Source of the DNA: Mycobacterium sp. M26
GTDB taxonomy: Bacteria > Actinomycetota > Actinomycetes > Mycobacteriales > Mycobacteriaceae
NCBI RefSeq assembly: GCF_001494595.1
Contig: NZ_LN929908.1
Coordinates: forward strand, 2,703,716-2,767,715
Length of the DNA stretch: 64,000 nucleotides
Direction of reading: 5' to 3'
Shown piece after piece: positions 59,270 through 64,000 of this stretch. How positions within the stretch are numbered: the stretch's first letter is position 1; each line of letters starts with the position of its first letter. The position numbers were made by a program, and so were the translations under genes. The notes beneath the pieces were generated by a model. It saw nothing but the letters and a program-made list of their open reading frames with translations. It was not told the origin of the DNA and ran no database searches.

Positions 59270-62200
59270 ATGCCGCTTGATACCCGCGAAGACCGATTTA
59301 GCCGCCGAATCGCCGACCTGTACGCCACCGATTCACAATTCGCCGCCGCGAGGCCACGGCCCGAAGTCAGCGCCGCCGCACGTGATCTGCCCCTGCCCCA
59401 CATGATCAAGGCCGTGTTCGACGGCTATGCCGACCGCCCCGCGGTGGGTCAGCGCGCCACCCGAGCGCAGCGCGACCCCGACACGGGCCGCAGCATCCGA
59501 GTCCTGGAGCCGGCCTTGGAGACCCTGACCTACGCCCAGCTGTGGGATCGCGTCGATGCTGTCGCCGGCGCCTGGGCGGCGCTGGTCCAGCCCGGCGACC
59601 GGGTGGCCGTGCTGGGATTCACCAGCATCGACTACACCGTGGTGGACCTCGCTCTGACCCAACTCGGCGCGGTGGCCGTGCCGCTGCAGACCAGCGCCGC
59701 GCCCGCTGCCCTGGCCCCGATCGTCGCCGAGACCGAACCCACCCTGATCGCGGCAGGTGTCGACTACCTCGACGACGCCACCCAGCTGGTGCTCGGCGGT
59801 CCGGCCCCGAAACGGTTGGTGGCCTTCGACGTTCACGCCGACGATGACGGGCACCGTGAAGCCCTCGAGTCCGCGACGACCACCGTGGCCGGCACCGGAG
59901 TCACGGTGACGACCCTGACCGACGAGATCGGCCGCGGACTGCGCCACACGGCTGCTGCACCGACCGACCCGGATGCACTGGCACTGCTGCTGTACACCTC
60001 GGGGAGCACCGGCGCACCCAAGGGCGCGATGTACCCGCAGCGCAAGGTCGCCGACATGTGGAATGCCGCCGCCGCGCACTGGGATGCCGAGCACGGCAGC
60101 TTCCCGGCGATCGTGCTCAGCTTCATGCCGATGAGCCACGTGATGGGCCGCGGTGCCCTCTACGGTGCGCTGAGCACCGGTGGCACAGTCTATTTCGCCG
60201 CGCGCGCCGACCTGTCAACCTTCCTCGACGATCTCGCCCTGGTGCGCCCGACCCAGCTCAGCCTGGTGCCCCGGGTATGGGACATGATCCATCAGGAAGT
60301 GCAGCGCGACGTCGACCGCTCCGGCGCCGAGGAAGATGCGGTGCTCGCCGAGAAGCGGCAGAGCCTGCTGGGTGGCCGGTACGTCACCGCGATGAGCGGA
60401 TCTGCCCCGATGGCATCGGAACTCAAGGACTGGGTGGAGCGCTTCCTCGACATGCACCTGGTCGAGGGGTACGGCTCGACCGAGGCGGGCGCGGTGTTCG
60501 TCGACGGTGAGATCCGTCGCCCTCCGGTCATCGACTACAAACTCGTCGACGTCCCCGAACTCGGCTACTTCGGCACCGATCTCCCCTACCCGCGCGGTGA
60601 ACTGCTGGTGAAGTCCGAGCAGTTGTTCCCCGGCTACTACCGCAGGCCCGAGGTCACCGCTGAGGTGTTCGACGCCGACGGGTTCTACCGCACCGGTGAC
60701 ATCGTGGCCGAACTCGGCCCGGACCGGGTGCAGTACGTCGACCGCCGCAACAACGTCCTCAAGCTCTCCCAGGGCGAGTTCGTCACCGTCTCCACGCTGG
60801 AGGCGGCGTTCACCGCCAGCCCGCTGATCGCCCAGATCTACCTGTACGGCAACAGTTCCCGGCCTTATCTGCTGGCCGTGGTGGTGCCCACCGAGGAAGC
60901 CCAGTCGGGCCGGACCGAAGCCGAACTCAAGGCCGCCATCGCCGAGTCACTTCAGGAGGTGGCCCAGACCGCGGGCCTGCAGTCCTACGAGATTCCCCGC
61001 GACTTCCTCATCGAGACCACACCGTTCAGCCTGCAGAACGGTCTGCTGACCGGGATCCGCAAGCTGGCCTGGCCCCGGCTCAAGGAGCGCTACGGAGCCG
61101 CCCTCGAACAGCGCTACACCGAGCTGGCTCAGGCGCAAGCAGACGAACTGCGAGCGATCCGGCTCAGCGGAGCAGACGGCCCGGTGCTGCCGACACTGAT
61201 CCGTGCCGCCGCAGCCCTGCTGGGGACGGCGTCCAGTGATCTGGACGCCGAAGCCCACTTCACCGATCTCGGCGGAGACTCGTTGTCAGCGTTGAGCTTT
61301 GCCAACCTCCTCAACGAGATCTTCGACGTGCAGGTGCCGGTCGGGGTGATCGTCAGCCCGGCCAGCGACCTGCAGTCGTTGGCCCGGTACATCGAGACGG
61401 AACGCACCTCGGGCACCACCCGGCCGACCTTCGGGGCGATCCACGGCGCACAAGCGACCGAGGCACACGCCAAAGATCTGACGCTGCAACGGTTCCTGGA
61501 CGCCGACACGTTGGCTACCGCGCCGTCGCTTCCGGGACCGGCCACTCAGATCCGCACCGTGCTGCTCACCGGGGCGACCGGCTTCCTCGGCCGCTACCTG
61601 ACGCTGGAGTGGCTGGAACGGATGAGCCTGGTCGACGGCACGGTGATCTGCCTGGTACGCGCCCGCTCCGACACCGAAGCCCGGGCCCGGCTGGACGCCA
61701 CCTTCGACAGCGGCGATCCCGCCCTGCTGGCCCGCTACACCGAACTCGCCGCACAGCACCTCGAGGTGATCGCCGGCGACAAGGGTGAGCAGAACCTGGG
61801 ACTGGACGCGCACACCTGGCAGCGACTGGCCGACACCGTCGACCTCATCGTCGACCCGGCCGCACTGGTCAACCATGTGCTGCCCTACCGGGAGCTGTTC
61901 GCGCCCAACGTGTTAGGGACCGCCGAGTTGATCCGCGTCGCGCTGACCACCCGGATCAAGCCGTTCGTCTACGTCTCGACCATCGGGGTGGGGGCCGGCA
62001 TCACGCCGGGCCGGTTTGTCGAGGACGCCGACATCCGGCAGATCAGCGCGACCCGCGCGGTCGACGATTCCTACGCCAACGGCTACGGCAACAGCAAGTG
62101 GGCCGGTGAGGTGTTGCTGCGTGAAGCTCACGACCTGGCGGACCTGCCGGTCTCGGTGTTCCGCTGCGACATGATCCTGGCCGACACCTCCTACGCCGGT

Positions 62201-62743
62201 CAGCTGAACCTGCCCGACATGTTCACCCGGATGATGCTGAGCCTGGTGGCCACCGGCATCGCTCCGGTGTCGTTCTACCAACTCGACACCCAGGGCAACC
62301 GGCAGCGCGCACACTACGACGGTCTGCCCGTCGAATTCGTCGCCGAGTCGATTTCGACGCTGGGTGCGCTGGTGACCGCCGGGTTTGAGACCTATCACGT
62401 GATGAATCCCTACGACGATGGCATCGGTCTGGACGAGTTCGTCGACTGGCTGATCGAGGCGGGGTATCCGATCCAGCGGATCGCCGACTACGGCAGCTGG
62501 CTGCAGCGGTTCGAGACCGCGATGCGGGCGTTGCCGGAACGGCAACGGCAGTACTCACTGCTGCCACTCCTGCACAACTATCGGCGCCCCGAGCATCCGG
62601 TGCGGGGGTCGATCGCACCGACCGACCGGTTCCGCGCCGCCGTACAGGAAGCGAAGATCGGCCCGGACAAGGACATCCCGCACGTGAGCGCCGAGGTGGT
62701 AGCCAAGTACGCGAGCGACCTGCAGCTGCTCGGGTTGCTCTAG
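59270..62743 (+). CDS. car: Carboxylic acid reductase (CAR; FadD9-like)
   Basis: A 1157-residue three-domain enzyme. The adenylation domain (about 1-640) has 'LLLYTSGSTGAPKGAM' and 'GYGSTEAG'. The carrier domain has 'DLGGDSLSAL' with the phosphopantetheine Ser near residue 671. The reductase domain (about 760-1157) opens with 'TGATGFLGR' and has the SDR-type 'YVSTIGV' and 'YGNSKW' active site. It activates a carboxylic acid with ATP, loads it on the carrier and reduces it with NADPH to an aldehyde. GGAGA lies 6 nt before the ATG. A phosphopantetheinyl transferase must act in trans. The slot corresponds to fadD9 (Rv2590). Confidence 0.95.
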   Translation: MPLDTREDRFSRRIADLYATDSQFAAARPRPEVSAAARDLPLPHMIKAVFDGYADRPAVGQRATRAQRDPDTGRSIRVLEPALETLTYAQLWDRVDAVAGAWAALVQPGDRVAVLGFTSIDYTVVDLALTQLGAVAVPLQTSAAPAALAPIVAETEPTLIAAGVDYLDDATQLVLGGPAPKRLVAFDVHADDDGHREALESATTTVAGTGVTVTTLTDEIGRGLRHTAAAPTDPDALALLLYTSGSTGAPKGAMYPQRKVADMWNAAAAHWDAEHGSFPAIVLSFMPMSHVMGRGALYGALSTGGTVYFAARADLSTFLDDLALVRPTQLSLVPRVWDMIHQEVQRDVDRSGAEEDAVLAEKRQSLLGGRYVTAMSGSAPMASELKDWVERFLDMHLVEGYGSTEAGAVFVDGEIRRPPVIDYKLVDVPELGYFGTDLPYPRGELLVKSEQLFPGYYRRPEVTAEVFDADGFYRTGDIVAELGPDRVQYVDRRNNVLKLSQGEFVTVSTLEAAFTASPLIAQIYLYGNSSRPYLLAVVVPTEEAQSGRTEAELKAAIAESLQEVAQTAGLQSYEIPRDFLIETTPFSLQNGLLTGIRKLAWPRLKERYGAALEQRYTELAQAQADELRAIRLSGADGPVLPTLIRAAAALLGTASSDLDAEAHFTDLGGDSLSALSFANLLNEIFDVQVPVGVIVSPASDLQSLARYIETERTSGTTRPTFGAIHGAQATEAHAKDLTLQRFLDADTLATAPSLPGPATQIRTVLLTGATGFLGRYLTLEWLERMSLVDGTVICLVRARSDTEARARLDATFDSGDPALLARYTELAAQHLEVIAGDKGEQNLGLDAHTWQRLADTVDLIVDPAALVNHVLPYRELFAPNVLGTAELIRVALTTRIKPFVYVSTIGVGAGITPGRFVEDADIRQISATRAVDDSYANGYGNSKWAGEVLLREAHDLADLPVSVFRCDMILADTSYAGQLNLPDMFTRMMLSLVATGIAPVSFYQLDTQGNRQRAHYDGLPVEFVAESISTLGALVTAGFETYHVMNPYDDGIGLDEFVDWLIEAGYPIQRIADYGSWLQRFETAMRALPERQRQYSLLPLLHNYRRPEHPVRGSIAPTDRFRAAVQEAKIGPDKDIPHVSAEVVAKYASDLQLLGLL

Positions 62744-62752
62744 TCCAGTTCG

Positions 62753-62809
62753 CGACATCGTCACCAGGGCTGCCGCCAAAGTGGACAAACGACCCTGGTG
62801 ACGATGTCG
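62753..62809 (+). terminator. 17-bp hairpin terminator after CAR
   Basis: CGACATCGTCACCAGGG (62753-62769) pairs perfectly with CCCTGGTGACGATGTCG (62793-62809), with a 23-nt loop. There is no U-tract. It begins 9 bp after the CAR stop and may insulate the GGDEF gene downstream. An apparent start codon at 62798 lies inside this stem and is not used. Confidence 0.7.
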
Positions 62810-62854
62810 TGGCCCGCCGATAGGATTGGCCGAGGCGGTCAATCCTCGGGGGGG

Positions 62855-63970
62855 ATGCACAGGGACGTGGGGTTAACGGCCTCGCTGAGGCACTGGTGGG
62901 CGCAGCCAGATCAGTACCACTGGTTCTCGGAGTACCTCGCCTCACGGCAACTGCAGGGATTCGCCCGCGGCATGGCAGCGTCCACCGTCGCTTTCCTCGG
63001 GGTGGTGCCGATCGTGATGCTGTGGAGCCCGTCCGGCCCGCAAGGCCGCGTCAACACCGCTGCCGCCATCGGGATCTCAGTGCTGTGCACCGCCGGGGCG
63101 ATTCTGTGGCTCGCGCGCTGGCCGAGCCAGCGCCAGTCGGCGCTGTTCGCGATCGGCGCCAACGTCTGCGTGACCACCAGCTGTCTGATTGCGGGAAGCC
63201 CGGTGACCGGTCTCCTGGCCTGCACCACCTTCGCGCCGCTGGCCGGGTATGTGGCGCTGTTCCACTCCAGCCGGCTCTTGACGGCCACCCTGGCCAATGC
63301 GGGCCTGACGACGGTGTGGTCGGCGGTCCGGATTGCTGCCGACGGTGATATCGCCTTGGCGGCAGGGCATTTCGTTGCCGTCGCCGTCGCCGTGCTGGCC
63401 GTCCCCTTCGCCGCGCAGGTGCTGCTGCACCTGATGACCGTGGACGCGTTGATGTCGCACACCGATCCACTGACCGGCCTGCGTAACAGGCGCGGCTATG
63501 ACCGGTCGGCGGCCCAGCTGATCGCCACCGCAGGCGGTGGCATGATCCCGCAGTGCCTGGCGGTAACCCTGATCGACCTCGACGGGTTCAAACAGATCAA
63601 CGACCGCCACGGCCACGGCTTCGGCGACACGGTGCTGATCGCCGTCGCCGACAACTTGCGGCGGGCGAGCGCGATGAACGCGGTGGTGGCCCGGTTGGGC
63701 GGCGAGGAGTTCCTGGTCGCTGAACTCACCGCACCCGACGAGCCGGCCGCCCGCGCCGAACTCCTTCGCGAAGCGGTGGCCTCGACGGCGGGCGGCGTGA
63801 CCGCGAGCTTAGGGGTGGCGTCGGTACTACTGACCGACGCCGAACTGGGTGCCGCCCACCAGGTGATCCGGCACCTGGTGGAGGAGGCCGACGCGGCCAT
63901 GTACGAGGCCAAACGGGCCGGTGGCGACCAGGTGCGGCACCGGCCGACCCTGAGCCCGCTGAGCGGCTGA
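62855..63970 (+). CDS. Membrane-bound GGDEF diguanylate cyclase
   Basis: A 371-residue protein. An N-terminal region with about six hydrophobic segments (35-195, e.g. 'STVAFLGVVPIVMLW', 'GLLACTTFAPLAGYVALF') acts as a membrane sensor. A C-terminal GGDEF domain (about 205-365) carries 'DPLTGLRNRRGYD', 'IDLDGFKQINDRHGHGFGD' and the active motif GGEEF. The Asp and Glu metal ligands and GGEEF are intact, so c-di-GMP synthesis is expected. No RxxD inhibitory site was seen. A G-rich run precedes ATG 62855; GTG at 62867 is an alternative. Confidence 0.9.
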   Translation: MHRDVGLTASLRHWWAQPDQYHWFSEYLASRQLQGFARGMAASTVAFLGVVPIVMLWSPSGPQGRVNTAAAIGISVLCTAGAILWLARWPSQRQSALFAIGANVCVTTSCLIAGSPVTGLLACTTFAPLAGYVALFHSSRLLTATLANAGLTTVWSAVRIAADGDIALAAGHFVAVAVAVLAVPFAAQVLLHLMTVDALMSHTDPLTGLRNRRGYDRSAAQLIATAGGGMIPQCLAVTLIDLDGFKQINDRHGHGFGDTVLIAVADNLRRASAMNAVVARLGGEEFLVAELTAPDEPAARAELLREAVASTAGGVTASLGVASVLLTDAELGAAHQVIRHLVEEADAAMYEAKRAGGDQVRHRPTLSPLSG

Positions 63971-63973
63971 GGC

Positions 63974-64000
63974 TTACAGCACCGCGATCGCGAGCAGTAC
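63974..64000 (-). CDS. Possible 3' end of a membrane-protein gene cut by the window edge
   Basis: On the minus strand the last bases read as a hydrophobic tail (VLLAIAVL) closed by TAA at 63976-63974. Only eight codons are visible, so this is a weak call made because the GGDEF gene ends just before and convergent gene ends are common here. Confidence 0.3.
   Translation of the reverse strand, partial: VLLAIAVL

Noticed and set aside
62798..62854. Upstream start of the GGDEF gene
   Set aside because: The start codon lies in the stem of the CAR terminator and adds an unconserved leader.

Overview
The window reads as chromosome of a fast-growing mycobacterium (Mycolicibacterium-like). It has very high GC, frequent GTG starts, TANNNT -10 motifs placed so that transcripts begin at the start codon, a perfect mycobacterial SOS box, and a backbone in the order I recall for M. 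tuberculosis Rv2572c-Rv2590: aspS, an SRPBCC protein, a zinc metallopeptidase, a radical SAM protein, haloalkane dehalogenase, hisS, a glyoxalase II-like hydrolase, ppiB, relA, apt, a solute-binding lipoprotein, secF, secD, yajC, gabT and carboxylic acid reductase. Accessory blocks sit between these genes. Synteny and family names come from memory; no search was run.

Block 1 (1-10.7 kb) looks like steroid or sterol-like ring catabolism. It holds a possible Fe(II) dioxygenase (cut by the window edge), a SnoaL-like protein, an unrecognised protein divergent from a TetR regulator across a 35-bp inverted repeat, two KshA-type Rieske oxygenases, a 3-ketosteroid delta1-dehydrogenase, a delta4-(5alpha)-dehydrogenase-like flavoprotein, a PadR regulator and a mycofactocin-type SDR. 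Each KshA lies beside a steroid dehydrogenase. No reductase (KshB) is present. 10.7-16 kb returns to backbone, plus an esterase. 16-21.4 kb is an acyl-CoA module: thioesterase, TetR, amidohydrolase and two acyl-CoA dehydrogenases. A 12-bp motif is shared between the thioesterase/TetR promoter and the amidohydrolase promoter.

21.4-27.6 kb holds an SOS-boxed radical SAM gene, a GAF-EAL protein, and a TetR-haloalkane dehalogenase-cyclotransferase operon preceded by two perfect copies of a 16-bp palindrome. 27.8-32.6 kb is a complete urea-type ABC transporter operon (urtABCDE) with a leader hairpin. 32.6-38.7 kb has three uncharacterised proteins, hisS, the glyoxalase II-like gene and two tandem membrane-anchored cyclophilins. 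38.7-45.6 kb is accessory: a DUF849 enzyme, a cysteine-rich secreted protein, a copper amine oxidase divergent from an ATP-grasp enzyme, a serine hydrolase and an SDR.

45.6-53.5 kb is a long minus-strand backbone run (yajC, secD, secF, lipoprotein, apt, relA). 53.6-64 kb has a 34-bp minisatellite, a nitroreductase, gabT with an aldehyde dehydrogenase, an esterase lipoprotein, a membrane protein, a carboxylic acid reductase with its own operator-like dyad, and a GGDEF protein. The amine oxidase, aldehyde dehydrogenase and GabT could together take putrescine through GABA to succinic semialdehyde; this is inference. The points most worth follow-up are the regulatory dyads, the small cysteine protein coupled to kshA, the minisatellite family shared by two distant loci, and the amine oxidase/ATP-grasp pair.
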